DNA of 64,000 bases from Mikania micrantha. Lineage: Eukaryota; Streptophyta; Magnoliopsida; Asterales; Asteraceae. Shown piece after piece: positions 11,494 to 24,360 of this stretch. The notes beneath the pieces were generated by a model. That model ran no database searches. It worked only from the letters and a program-made list of their open reading frames with translations, and was not told the origin of the DNA. The stretch spans positions 20,287,475-20,351,474 of the forward strand of contig CM018696.1 of NCBI GenBank assembly GCA_009363875.1, read 5' to 3'. Each line of letters begins with the position of its first letter. The first letter of the stretch is position 1. The translations under genes and the position numbers were made by a program.

Positions 11494-14400
11494 ATGACAG
11501 ATCAACAAATGGCACAACCGACTGTGTCTGTATATTCTGAATCAGGTTCCTCTGGTGCTAAACCTCCTGTGTTGAAGAATGCAGCTGACTTCCAACAATG
11601 GAAGCTTAGGTTTCAAAACCATATCGATAGCACTGATCCAGAGATGTGGTGCTCAATTGTTGACGGCCCATATGTTCCTGCTGATTTGAGTGAAGAAAAC
11701 AGATTGAAGTACCACAACAAAAGTTTACCTCTCAGAGGAATCAACCTGAGAGATGATGAGAAAAGAATGGTCAAAGTTGATATTAAAGCCTATGGTACAC
11801 TTAAATCTGCTTTACCAATGGAAGTTTTGGTATGTGTCAAAGATTTTGAAACTGCAAAGAGCTTGTGGGATCAGTTGGAGGTGATGTTTGCTGGAAATGA
11901 AGAAATCAAGAGAATGAAGAGAGATAGCCTCAAAATGATGTTTGACAACTTCAAACATATGTTTGGTGAAACAGTCACCCAACAAATCCAACTTTATGTG
12001 CAATTGATCAATGAGCTAAAAACATTTGGAATCAAAGTTGACAATTATGACTTAAATCTTAAGTTATTAAATACACTACCAGAGAGTTGGACTGAGAAGG
12101 TTACATTGATCAAGGAAACCAGAAAGCTTGATGAGGTAAAAATTGAAGAGATGATTGCCAAACTTGAAGCAATTGACATGGATGTCAAAGCACGAGCATC
12201 TACTGCTCAAGTTGGTCAATACAAATTTGTGAAGACTGCTGGTGTTCAAGGTGGTGTTCAAGCATTGGTTGTTGAAGAAGGGAGGAGTAATTCTCAGTAC
12301 TCTCCTAATGAAAATGTTGGATTTGGTGTATATTCAACTCCCACACCACAAGCACCTGCTGCTGCAAATCAATCACAAAATGACTCTCAACAACATTTTT
12401 CTCAGCAACAGTTTTCTGTAAATACAAATTCTGTTGAGCAGCAAGAAGCTTGCAAAGCATTTGTTGCAAGCTTTAAATGTTTTGCTGCAAGCTCTCTTGC
12501 AAAAGCTCAATTTACTCAACATGATCTTGAAGAAATAGATCCAAAGGATGTTGAAGAGATGGATATCAAATGGCAGATGGCCATGGTTGTCTTGAGGCAC
12601 AAAAAATTCTGGAAGAAGTATGGTCCCATGAAATTTGAAGCTGATAAAACAAAAGTGGGTATTGATCTTGATAAAGTAAGATGCTACAACTGCAATCTTT
12701 ATGGTCATTTCTCACGAGATTGCAAAGCTCCCAAAGTCACCTCCAGATATCAGTCAAATCATCAATCAAATCAATATGCACCTGCTGTTCAAATGAAAGC
12801 TATTGAACCACCAAAGCCAAAAGCACTTGTGGCAACAAACAACTCATAGGATTTTGATTGGAGCAAGTATGCTGATGAGTATGATCCTGCACAAGCCATG
12901 ATTGCTGTTGCAAAAAATTTTCAAGAAGACACAGATGAACCACTACTTGCTTTGATGGCACTGGGAAATGAGGTAACCAGACCATGTTCTGATGAGTGTA
13001 AAATCAAGCAAGAAGTTTCAAAACAACACATAGCTGATTTGCAAAGAGAGTTAAGCAAATGCAGGTTTGAAGAGAAACAGTGGATAAATGACAAAGTAAC
13101 ACATGAAAATAAAATTAATTCTCTTTTAAAAGATAATGAACAACTTAAAACTGAGAAATTAATTTTGCAAAAAGAACATGATGAAAACTTGTCAAAATTA
13201 ACAAAAGCATTATCTGATTTATCCACTGCAACTCTGAAAGTTGAAAATTTTGAAACTTCTTCCAAACACTTGACTAATTTGCTCAACAGTCAACTTCAAG
13301 GAAAGTCAAAGGCAGGGTTGGGTTTTCATGAGGTTCCACCTCCATACAATGAAAACTATACACCCATGCCTGAGTCAATGATCAGTCCAAAAGTGGTATT
13401 CCAAAAATTTGATTCTCAAAATCAGACAAGTACAATTGTTGATGATTCACATTCATTTTCTTTTAAGAATTTTGTTCTTGCTGAAAATACAACTTCTGAT
13501 GCTTTAAAATCATCAATTGAAAATGAATCTGAGAAATTGGTGAAAACTGAAAACCAAACAAATTTAAAAATCAAACAAAAGGTCTCTAATTCAACTCAGA
13601 ATTTAGAGAAATCAAATGGATCTAAGTCATCAAATTCAGATTCATCAACAAAATGCACAATTTGCAAAAGCTTGTCTCACACAAGGAAACAATGCACATA
13701 CAAATCAAAGAACCATTTTAACAACGTGTCTGAATTTGTGGAGAAAAAGAAAAGACTGCAGGGTAAAAACTACTCTCCAGTTTCTGCAAACACTTCAAGG
13801 TACTGTTCTATATGTAGAACAAACAATCATGACCTTGTTGAGTGTTACTATTATCAGCCTGGTTTGGAGTGTATGCAGAACAATAAAAATGTGACTTATC
13901 CTTTTCCTGATAGTAAAGTTGCCAAAACAAAGGGAAAATCTGGAAACAATGTCTATCATTCCAGAAATTCCAAAGATTCTAGATTCAGACAACATCAATC
14001 TGAAAATAGAATGTTTGGGAATTATTATCAGTCACAAATTCACACATCTCAGCAACCAAGAATTTCTCCTCAAAACTATCAGCAATGGCAAACTATCTTT
14101 GGTGGTTATCAACATCCCACACATAGTTTTGGTACTCAACAGTACTATAATGATGACAGCTATGGATACAACTTCACCTCACCTAAAATCAGAAAACAGA
14201 ATTTTCACAAAACAAAAGCATCAAACATTTTTCATGAAAATTCATTTTATGAATCAGATCCAAACAGTCATCATGCTGATCATAAAACAATTTTGAAGAA
14301 ACCTGTTAATAAATCAAATGGATATGACTCTTCTTCCTCTCTCAAGAATGAGAAAGGAAAGATCAATCAAAAGAAAGTTTCCTTTGAATCACAATCCACT

Positions 14401-14550
14401 CAGAATTGGAAACCAAAAGCTGATTCTGAAAACAAACAAAAGGATGAATCTGATTTGCCAAATTTATCAAAAATGCAGAAAGTTACATTTCAAACTTTTG
14501 AAAATGGGAAACCCAAGACCTGGGAGGCTTGGGTTCCATTGTCTATTTAA
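11494..14550 (+). pseudogene. B gag (copia type), interrupted
   Basis: The ATG at 11494 opens a 451-codon frame that ends at TAG 12847-12849; the same frame continues at once and stays open to TAA 14548-14550, so one nonsense codon splits gag. The first part has the copia gag fold region (DFQQWKLRFQNHI near residue 30) and a zinc knuckle at residues 397-410 (CYNCNLYGHFSRDC). The second part has a long helical, Lys/Glu-rich stretch (about 13000-13270), two more CX2C-type knuckles (CTICKSLSHTRKQC near 13650 and CSICRTNNHDLVEC near 13805) and an Asn/Gln/Ser-rich tail. Gag coats the RNA and forms the particle. The stop most simply comes from one base change. The pol frame begins only after a further stop. 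Confidence 0.85.
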
Positions 14551-14563
14551 TCTGTTTCATTGA

Positions 14564-17500
14564 TTGCAGGGGCATCCAAGGAGAACTGACAACATCTGGT
14601 ATGTTGACAGTGGATGTTCCAGGCACATGACAGGTAATGCCAAACTGCTTCATGATTTTCAAAATATCAATGGCATCTCTGTTGCGTTTGGAGGAGACCA
14701 GAAGGGAAAGATCACTGGTACTGGAGTAGTAAAGTGCAGAAATCTCAGCTTTGATAATGGGAGCTATGTGCAGCAGCTTCAGTATAATCTGTTGAGTGTC
14801 TCACAGATTTGTGATAAAGACTACTCAGCCTTCTTCACCAAGCAAGAATGTGTGATTGTCAAGCCTGGTTTTAAAATCCCTGATGTATGGGTGGTGATGA
14901 GAACCCTAAGAAGGAATCATGTATACACTCTTAATATGGAATCACCACCACCAACATCACAAGAAACATGTTTACTTTCAAAGGCTACTGATGATGAATC
15001 AACACTGTGGCACAGAAGACTTGCTCATGCAAACTTCAAATATATGAACAAGTTGGTAACTGGAAATCATGTCATTGGTTTACCACAAAAGGAATTTTTC
15101 TGTCTTGACCACTGTGCTGCTTGTTTGAAAGGTAGACAGAAAAGATCTTCCCATAAATCAATTACAGCCAGTGTAATTAACTCCACATTACAGTTAATCC
15201 ATATGGATTTATTTGGCCCTGTAAATGTGGAGTTTGGGAAAGAAACAATATTGCCTTGTGATGGTGAATGACTATTCAAGATATTCTTGGGTGTTCTTCT
15301 TGAACAAGAAAAGTGATACTGCTGATTTGATAATTCAGATGGTGAAAAGAATTGAGGATCAAATGGGAAAATCAGTTAGAGGTTTCAGGAGTGACAATGG
15401 TTCTGAATTTAAAAATGAAACAATGGACAATTTTTGTCTTGAAAATGGAATAACAATACAGTTCAGTGCGGCAAGAACCCCTCAACAAAATGGTATTGCT
15501 GAAAGGAAAAACAGATCCCTAATTGAAGCTGCAAGATCAATGCTTGCTTATTCAAAGCTTCCTTTATCATTTTGGGCAGAAGCTGTCAACACAGCTTGTT
15601 ATGTGCAAAACAGAACTTTTATTGTCAAAGAACAAAACAAAACTCCGTATGAAATCATGTTCTCCAGAAAACCTCAAATAAAATTTCTCAAAGCTTTTGG
15701 ATGTCCAGTCTCCATTTTGAACACAACTGATAGATTATCAAAATTTGATTCAAAAGCTGATGAGGGATATTTTGTTGGATATTCCAGTGTGTCAAAAGCT
15801 TACAGGGTCTTTAACAAAACTGCATACACTTTGCAAGAAACTGCTGATGTTGTGTTCTTTGAACATAATTTCAAGACAAAGTGTATAGGTCCTGATTGGC
15901 TATTTGACATGCACACTTTTATGAAAAGTTTTGATATTTTCCCATCTGATGATGCAGGCTCAAGTGGAACAAAAGATGATGATACAGAGTTAACAAGTTA
16001 TGGGGGAGGATGGATTAAACCACTTGTTTCTGATAATCCACCCATCATTGCTGATACTCAAGATCCCCAGCCATTAGACTCTTCTGTAGAAACATATTCA
16101 ACTCGTCAGCATTCATTATATGATGATGCTGATGCATAAAATTCTTCTCTGAATAGCAGTTCATCTGCAACACATCCAAATCCCCCAACCCATTCATCTA
16201 ACACAAATACTTCTGATGAAAATAATGTTATTGATCTAAATGACACAAATTTAGATATCAATACTTTGGTTCCAACAAATTCAACATACAGAACTGTTGA
16301 AAGAAATCATCCTTCTACAAACATCATTGGCAATTTATCTTCAAAGACAACAAGGAGTACGCATGAATATGCAAATGTTTGCCTGTTTTCTTGCTTTCTT
16401 TCTCAAGATGAACCCAAAAACATCAAAGAAGCCTTAAAAGATAACAGTTGGGTAGACGCAATACAGGAAGAATTGCAGCAATTTAGAAAACAAGAAGTTT
16501 GGACCCTTGTTGATCTACCGGAAAATCAAGTACCCGTTGGCACAAAATGGGTATTCAGGAACAAGAAAGATGATAGAGGGATTGTGATCAAAAACAAAGC
16601 AAGGCTTATAGCACAAGGCTACACTTAGGAAGAAGGTATTGATTATGATGAAGTATTTGCACCAGTTGCAAGAATTGAAGCTATTAGAATCTTTCTAGCT
16701 TATGCAGCTGCCTTCAAGTTCACTGTTTATCAACTGGATGTAAAATCTGCCTTCCTGTATGGCAAACTTCACGAAGAGGTCTTTGTGGCACAGCCACTAG
16801 GTTTTGAACATCCAGATCATCCATACAGAGTGTTCAAATTGGACAAAGCTTTGTATGGATTGCATCAAGCTCCCAGAGCATGGTATGAAACCTTGTCTTC
16901 TTATCTCATTGAAAATCATTTTAAAAGAGGTAAGATCGACCAAACACTCTTCTTGAAGCATGTAAATGGTGAACTCTTGGTAGTTCAAGTGTATGTGGAC
17001 GATAAAATATTTGGGTCCACAAACAAGACACTATGTGAGGAATTTGAAGCCTTGATGAAGAAGAAATTTCAAATGAGTGCCATGGGTGAACTCACTTTCT
17101 TTCTTGGCCTTCAAGTCAAGCAAATGCCTGATGGAATCTTTATCAGCCAAACAAAGTAAGTCAAAGATATCCTCAAGAAGTTTGACCTCACTGATTCAAA
17201 GCCAGCTTCAACACCTGCAGACCCAAGAGACAAGCTACAACCAGATCCAACAGGGAAGCCAGTCAATCAAACTCATTATAGATCAATGATTGGTTCCCTC
17301 ATGTATCTCACTGCAAGCAGGCCTGATATCATGTTTAGTGTATGTTTATGTGCCAGATACCAAGCTGATCCCAAAGAATCCCACGAAATTGCTGTCAAAA
17401 GAATCTTTAGATATCTCAAAGGAAAACCTGATCTTGGACTAATGTATCCAAATGATGAGGATTTTTATTTAACTGCCTACACTGACAGTGATTTTGGGGG

Positions 17501-17938
17501 AGATAATTGGGATAGAAAATCAACGTCAGGAGGTTGTCAATACCTTGGTAACAAGCTGGTATCTTGGCAATGCAAAGAAAAACAAATGTGTCCATATCAA
17601 CTGCAGAAGCTGAATACATAGCCGCTTCACAGTGTTGCTCTCAAGTTCTTTGGATTCAAAACCAGATGCTTGACTTTGGATTCAACTTTTTGAAAACTCT
17701 AATAAAAATAGATAATAAAGCAGCAATTTTCATAACTAAAAATCCAGTACAACACTCGAAAACAAAGCACATAGAAATAAGATATCATTTCCTTAGAGAT
17801 AATTCTGAAAAAGGATTGATAGAATTAAAGTACATAAATACTGAATTTCAACTTGCAGACTTATTTACCAAAGCATTAGACCCAAAAAGGTTTGAATTTC
17901 TGGTAAAAAGTCTAGGCATGATGAAATATGAAAATTGA
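14564..17938 (+). pseudogene. B pol (protease, integrase, RT, RNase H), copia order
   Basis: Domains in order: protease with DSG at 14606-14614 (WYVDSGCSRHMTGN), pre-integrase HRRLAHAN near 15010 with its CX2C, integrase with catalytic D at 15206, D at 15393 (RSDNGSEF) and E at 15501 (GIAERKNR, DX35E), RT with YVDD at 16992-17003, and RNase H with TDSDFGG near 17485 and STAEAEYIAAS near 17594-17630. Integrase before RT defines copia. Breaks: frameshift at about 15225-15250, TAA at 16137-16139, TAG at 16626-16628, TAA at 17157-17159 and a frameshift at about 17565-17590. It cannot make a working polyprotein. The pol frame is +1 relative to gag and opens at 14564 after an in-frame TGA at 14561. 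Confidence 0.9.
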
Positions 17939-19696
17939 TTAAATTTTGCTAAGTTACAGTGATAAATTTTTTTTTGGAAAAATACAAAAACATTAAAAAA
18001 AACATTAGAAAAACAAAGAAAAATACAAAAATATGTGAATTTCAGTATTGTATATATTTTTCTGTAAATCTGATATTGATTTCTTGAAAAAATGATAGGA
18101 ACCTGTGATGGAAAAGGATATATCAAGAAGCAAAGGTTCAGGGAAGAATATTGAAATCCTCAAAGCTTTGGCAGGCTCAGCTGAAAACTAGTCAATTCTG
18201 GAAAATGAGAAACAAGATTAAAATGAAAAGTATGTAAGGCATTTTATCTATCTCATGATAAGGTATTAAATCTTTTTGATTTAGAATATAAGAAGTGAAA
18301 GTTGAATTTATGACTATCTCCCACCATTTAAAGTACATATGCACTAAAATAAAAGACTACATTATCAGCTGCATCATCAACCAAATAAGTGTAGTTATAC
18401 ACAGCAGTCTGTATATTGCAATGTCTCAAAAGAACAAAAACATAGAAGAACTTTCTAATTTGACAGCACACATCAACCAAATAAGTGTTCATAGAACACA
18501 GTGCTCGTCATTGATGAAAAGAAAAGAAAAACAAATTTTCATTAATATAGTTACTTATAAAATGGTAATCAAGTGGAGATCTTACATAAATCCTTAAAAT
18601 ATTCTAAAATTCGACTTCAAACAGTGCCTTTTTATGTGTGTGATAACTTGCTAATTTACATTTAAATGATACCTAAACTGAACAAGTTCTCATTATCTAG
18701 TTTATGATTATATCAGCTGGGTTTAAGTGGATAAACAATACCATTGTTTGAATTTTCAATAGTATTTCAAAACATTTCTTTTGATAAAGAAAGTTCTAAA
18801 ACAAATATGATTTTAAGAATCAAATTCATATCAGATTTAAGTATGTAAATATTAATTTCTGTCAAATTTTATTTATCACTGTGACTTACCAAACTTTGAA
18901 TCAAACCAAACAAAATAGAAAATCAAATTTCAGAAAACCAACAAAAATAAATTGGATTTAGAAATTTGCTAATCTCAATAAAAAAGAGTTTCATAAGTTG
19001 ATTTTCAAATAGTTGAAGCAAGTGATAATGAATCTGTTTGTTCCCAAGTAACTTCCAGTGCTGACAGTTACTTCTCTAATGCTGATGAACTTTCAGTGCT
19101 GACAGTTACTTCTCTAATGCTGATGAAATATGTTTCAATGCTGACGGCAAACTCTTTCAAGTGCTGATCTCTTTGCATTGATTAACATGACTGCCTAACA
19201 AATTGATCCAACTCTCAGTGCTGACAAGTAATTCTCAATGCTGACGAGTAAACTCTCAGTGCTGACAAGTAATTCTCAATGCTGACGAGTAAACTATTAG
19301 TGCTGACAAGTAATTCTCAGTGCTGATGAGAAATTCTCAAATGTTGATGCACAACTTGATCAAGTAGCATGTTGCCTAACAAATTAATCAATGCTGACAC
19401 TCAAAATAAACAAATCTCAAAAATTTGGCCAAGTATAACTCCGGAACAAATGATCAATGCTGAAGATTATGAGTTAAACTTTACTCTCAACCCACCAATG
19501 TTGATGATCAAAGTTTCAATCACTTAGCATTTGTTTTGAGTAAAATCATCTGAAGAGGGGGAGCACGTGAGAGTTTAATGAAATCACGTGAAAAATTAAA
19601 ATTTTCACTTTTTCACCAGATTTCAACCTTGTACTTAGCAAAGTTAACCTATAAAAGGAACTTGAAAAGTGAACCCTAACCCTTATCAGCACTCTA
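17939..19696 (+). other. B spacer between pol and the extra reading frame
   Basis: This is AT-rich and non-coding. It contains a TGCTGA cluster at 19056-19460 and a purine tract (AGAGGGGGAGCA) near 19553-19566 just upstream of the extra frame. Sireviruses are known to carry extra purine tracts. Short frames here have no recognisable content. Confidence 0.65.
19056..19460 (+). promoter_or_regulatory. Second TGCTGA(C/T) motif cluster in B
   Basis: About fourteen copies lie here, many in a near-regular alternation of AGTGCTGACA and AATGCTGA(C/T)GA. It sits upstream of the extra frame, mirroring the cluster in front of the LTR promoter. A role as an internal promoter or RNA signal is inferred. 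Confidence 0.45.
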
Positions 19697-19822
19697 TTGC
19701 ACTTGCGAGAAAACCCTTCACTCGAACCCTCAAACCTCATCAAAACCGCCATTATACTGCAATCTAATCATCAATACTCTTCATCTTCAAACTCAAAACC
19801 CTCATTCACTGATCGTAAAGAT

Positions 19823-22800
19823 ATGGCTCTTTTAGAAATTGCAGACCAACACAACGTGTGCGCTTTCTTGAACGCAGAGCATCCCAAAGCTCATGGGTTT
19901 AGGGAAACTCTTCGTTTCGTAAACCAATAAAACTTGGTGTTTGCCCTAACAGCAAGGCCAACCTTGTATAGACAAATGATAAACGAGTTCTGGATCACAG
20001 CAGTTGAAGAAGTACATAATGATATCCGAACTATTGTTGGAACTGTTGGGGGCAACAAGTCGTCATTTCTGAACAGACATTAAGGAATGTTTTGCAATTA
20101 GGAAACGATGAATGTGATATCACTGAACTACCAGATGATGAAATTTTGGATTTCTTCCAAAATTTTCTTGGTTATACGGGTGGAATGCCCAGAAGACAGA
20201 TTCTCAAAGGTCAATTGGGACCGAAGTGGAAACTGTTAGCTCACATCTTGCAACACTGCATCTCAAATAGGAGATCAGGATGGTTTGAACTTCCACTTGG
20301 CACAACATCCATGATCATGAGCTTGCTGATGTCAACCCCATTCAACTTTACAAGAACCATCTTTAATGGGATGACAACAAATGTAAATGCAGGAAGTAAA
20401 AAATTCTTGATGTATCCAAGATTCATTCAGCTAATAATCAACCATCAACACCCAGACATGCAACCCTTTGGTGAAAAGATTCATGGGTTGAAACATCATG
20501 ATCATCTTACATGTCCATCAATGAACAGGGGTAAATTTGAGGGAGGAGATACATAATTCCCTCAAATATTCTTTGACTTACAAGATGCATTGATTGAACA
20601 AGGGATGTTTATAGCTGATGTTGATGTGTCTAGTAGTGATAGCAGTAAAGATGACAATGATGATGATGATGGTGATAATAATGAAAGATTTCAAAAACAG
20701 AGTTTATCTCCTGCACATCACTCTCCAGCACAATCAGTTGATTCACAGGCAAGGCCTGATGATCAAGATTTTATTCAAAATCTTGATCTTTCTCCCAATC
20801 TTTCTCCAATCCAAGCTGCAATAGAAATTTTATCAATTCCAAATTCTCCTTTAGAAGTTGATAACCAAAACATTGATAACTTTCAAACATTAGAACAACA
20901 AGAACAACAGCAACAACAGGAATCAGCAACAGTGCTTGCTACTGAACAGATTCATTCTGTTATTCAAGATATTCAATCTTCACAACCACAACCTCAAGCT
21001 CAATCTCAACCATCAGCTACAGTAAGAATGGTTCCAATTTTGCTGCAGCACATGGTCTCTCAAATTGAAGCCAGGGAAACTGAAATTAATCAGCTAACCG
21101 CTGAACTTGAAAATGATTTTGATGATCATTTATCTGAATACAACCAGTTTCAAGATGCACTTGATGAACAGAATGCTGAAATCACTAGAATTCTGATTGA
21201 ACTTGAACAGAAAGACTATCATCTGGCGGTTCAAAATGCATATATTGAAAGTCAGGATGCATATATCAGAGATCTGAGTGAAGCAGCTGCTCAAGCTCAA
21301 ATTTATGTCCAAAAGAGTGATGATTATGTTAATCAATTCACAAACACTCTGGATTCGCAAGTAGAAGAGATAGCCAACTTAAAAGCCTTTGTAGATGATC
21401 TACAAAGTGATTTGAAATACTCTATTGCTCAAAGAGAAAGATATATTGAGAAATCTACTGAATTGAGCCAAAAGCTAATTAGTGCTCAAAATGAAGTAGC
21501 TTATGCTCAAAAGGCTCAAGATAAAATGAAGGAGCATGTAGATCTTCTCAAGTCTGAGATTCAAAAACTGAAAAATCAACTTGCAGCAGCCAGTGGCCTG
21601 GCTGATAATGATCAAAAGGCAATCATAGCTGAACTTAAAGATATCATCAATTCAAGAGAGCAGAAAATTGCTGAATTAAATGCTCAATGTGAGAAAATCA
21701 CTGAATTAAAAGATCAATTAGAAGAGAGCAAGCTGGCCTATGAAAAAGAAGTTGAAAAGATGAATCTTTAGTTAAAATCAGTCGGAGCAAAATCCAAAGC
21801 CATGCAGAAAGAGATTGATGCTCTAAAACAAACTGATCAGAACAGGATCAATTCTCTGCAAGTGGCTGCAAGAGAAATTACAAGGCTTAATGCCATAATT
21901 TCTAAATCAAAGAGAGCAGAGACTTCCTTTGAATCCCTTGAATATACTATTGAAGAGCTTGAAAAAGAAAATAAAATATTAAGAGAAAGAATTGAAGAAC
22001 TTGAGGATGAGGTTGAAGATTTCCAGAAATCAAAACAAGTTGTCAGTAGTGATGATATTGACTACAGTTCAGGGGGAGATGATGCTTCCTCCAAGGGGGA
22101 GAAGAGGAAGTTTGACCATGACAGAGATGATAAAGCAACAAAAAGGTTCAAATCTTCCTCACCACCAAAATCCCCGGAGAAGTCAAAATCTCCATCTCCC
22201 CAAACTCAAAAAGAAGTAACATCAGCCAAGGACTTACATCCAAACTTTAAGGCTGTAATTTTCCAAAGATATGGATTCTTAGATCTTCTGAATAAAGCAA
22301 CTGAAGATCTGTTAAATGTCAGCATTCCAAGTTTTGAAGAGTTTTCAAGGGGGGTTCCTGGAACAGAAATTGACAGAACCTTAATCAGGAATCACCTTGA
22401 GGGTCTAAGAAGAAAACAAGAAAATGCCCTGGAAAAGGCAAAGGGCAAAGAAAAGGCGTCTGAATCTTCAAAGCCTTCTTCAAAGTTTGATAAGAAACAA
22501 GTGAAGGCATTGGCTGGGATTCTTGGTGAATTAACAGATGCAGAACTGGCTGCAAATGAAGCACTAATGTCAGAAATCCAAGAATCCAGTAGCATGCATG
22601 CACCAACATTCTCCACTGGTCCTCAAACTGAAACTTTATCAGCAACAATCACTCCATAATTTGAGGAACCAAACATTTCTTTTAGTGAAAGCTTTGCATC
22701 ACAATTCACTGCTAATGCTAAGGCTGACACACATATGAAGCTGGTGTTGAAGCTTGTGGAGTATGGTGGCATGGACTTTGAAACAGTAAATTTAATGCCA

Positions 22801-24248
22801 TTTGAACAATTGTCAGTAGAATCTGATAGAATTGACTCTCTCCTTAATCCACAAAATGAAACTGAAATTGATAAAAAGGAGAAAGAAGAAAAAGTGAAGA
22901 AGAGAAGAAGAGAAGGGAGCAAGAAATAGCTGATTCTGAAATTGCAGAGGGTATGGTTCAGCCAGATCCCAATACCATGAATGATCAAGCTCTAAGAAAC
23001 TTCTTACATGACAGAGGGTTTCTCTCTAGAAGTTATACCAAAATGAAGAGGGACACTCTGATCAAAAGGGTGAAAGAATTTTTGCGGGCAGATGAGAAAG
23101 CAGGCAACAAAGCCAAACTTGATAAATCAAACATGCCTGTCATCAGCCGAATAGCCTCCACTAGTCAAATTTTTGAAAAGCCAGTGTCATTTGTTCCAAA
23201 ATCTTTATCAGCATCACAAGAAAAATCATCTTATACACAATCCTCTGCTCCTAGACAATCCTCTCATTCCTCCCAATACACGAGAAATACTGGAATGACT
23301 TTTCAAGAAACTTTGACAGTTCAAGATCAAGAATTAATAAAACAAAAGTTAAAAATAATAGGATGGAAATATGACTGGAGCTGGGATGCTTATCAAGTCA
23401 AAAGAGAAACAGGTGCAGTAGAAAGTTTTTATCCATTCTTTCAAATATTCAATCTTTCTTATCAAGATTTAATTGAATTGGCTGGTCTAGAGTTAGTAAA
23501 CAGAAGTAATCATGCTAGACCAGCAGCATTACAAGAAACATTGAGAAAATGTGTCAGGCTATATAGATTGCCAGATGGTGGGCTGGATCAAGACAAAGTT
23601 TTGCGTGAATTCAAAAAATATGAAAAGAAATATAGTGAGCACAATCTGAAACTTAAACCTCCTGAAATCAAGAAAAAGAAAATAGTTGGAAATATGAAGG
23701 AGTACCCAATCACTGGGTGGTTTTATGATGAAAAATCATGGAAGTTGGCAATTTTCAGAAGAGATCGAGTCTTAAGTGCAACTGATATAAGGCTATATGC
23801 CTATTCTGAAGTTAGACTCCTTGAGAACTCCTATCTCACATATTTGGATAATCTGATCATTGAAAAACCAATGTCTGCTTTTGGGAGAAGAAATCTTTTT
23901 CAATTCTTGAACCTGATCAGAAGGTTAAGAAAAGATTCAGAAGATTTGTTCATTGGCTATGAATTAAGAAGAAATGAGCAAAAAGTGAAAACTTTGAAGA
24001 AACCACAAAGAGTTTCTATTAACAACGATGGAAACCTTGTGGTGGAATGTCTTGATAAATCATACATCTTCACTGACAAAGATGACTTGTCTGAGTTGGA
24101 TTTCAAATCTCTATCTGTACTAAATCAAATGCCTATTTATTACATGAGAGAAGATTTGAGAGCTCCAATGACTCAATTTGCTGGCATTATACATCATTTG
24201 ATGTTATCTTTCAGCATGAGTCAAGTTAAAGAAGAAGAGGATGTGTGA
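19823..24248 (+). pseudogene. B extra reading frame (about 1,470 codons), coiled-coil protein, interrupted
   Basis: The start is set at ATG 19823 (MALLEIADQHNVCAFLNAE). Breaks are TAA at 19928-19930, a frameshift near 20060, TAA at 20554-20556, TAG at 21769-21771, TAA at 22657-22659 and a length change near 22890-22930. Parts in order: a globular N-terminal region to about 20556, an acidic Asp/Ser stretch (20620-20680), a Gln-rich stretch (20890-21010), a long heptad-like coiled coil (about 21030-22040), a charged Ser/Pro/Lys linker, a SAP-like segment near 22975-23085 and a C-terminal region ending at 24248. It occupies the place of the env-like gene of Sireviruses, but no signal peptide or membrane span was seen. 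The product and its role are unknown. Confidence 0.72.
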
Positions 24249-24349
24249 AGATGACAGATGCTGATGATGACAAGGCTTTGGATGTAATCCTACTCATATG
24301 AAAGAGGTATTCATGGATTATGATGGGCTAATTGTAGGAAGCATCATCT

Positions 24350-24360
24350 CAGGGGGAGAT
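24350..24360 (+). other. Polypurine tract of B
   Basis: CAGGGGGAGAT lies immediately before the 3' LTR TG and would prime plus-strand DNA synthesis. An identical tract precedes the shared LTR at 9677-9687. Confidence 0.85.

Noticed and set aside
19823..24248. Calling the extra B frame an envelope gene
   Set aside because: No signal peptide, membrane span or cleavage motif was seen; only its position matches the Sirevirus env-like gene.
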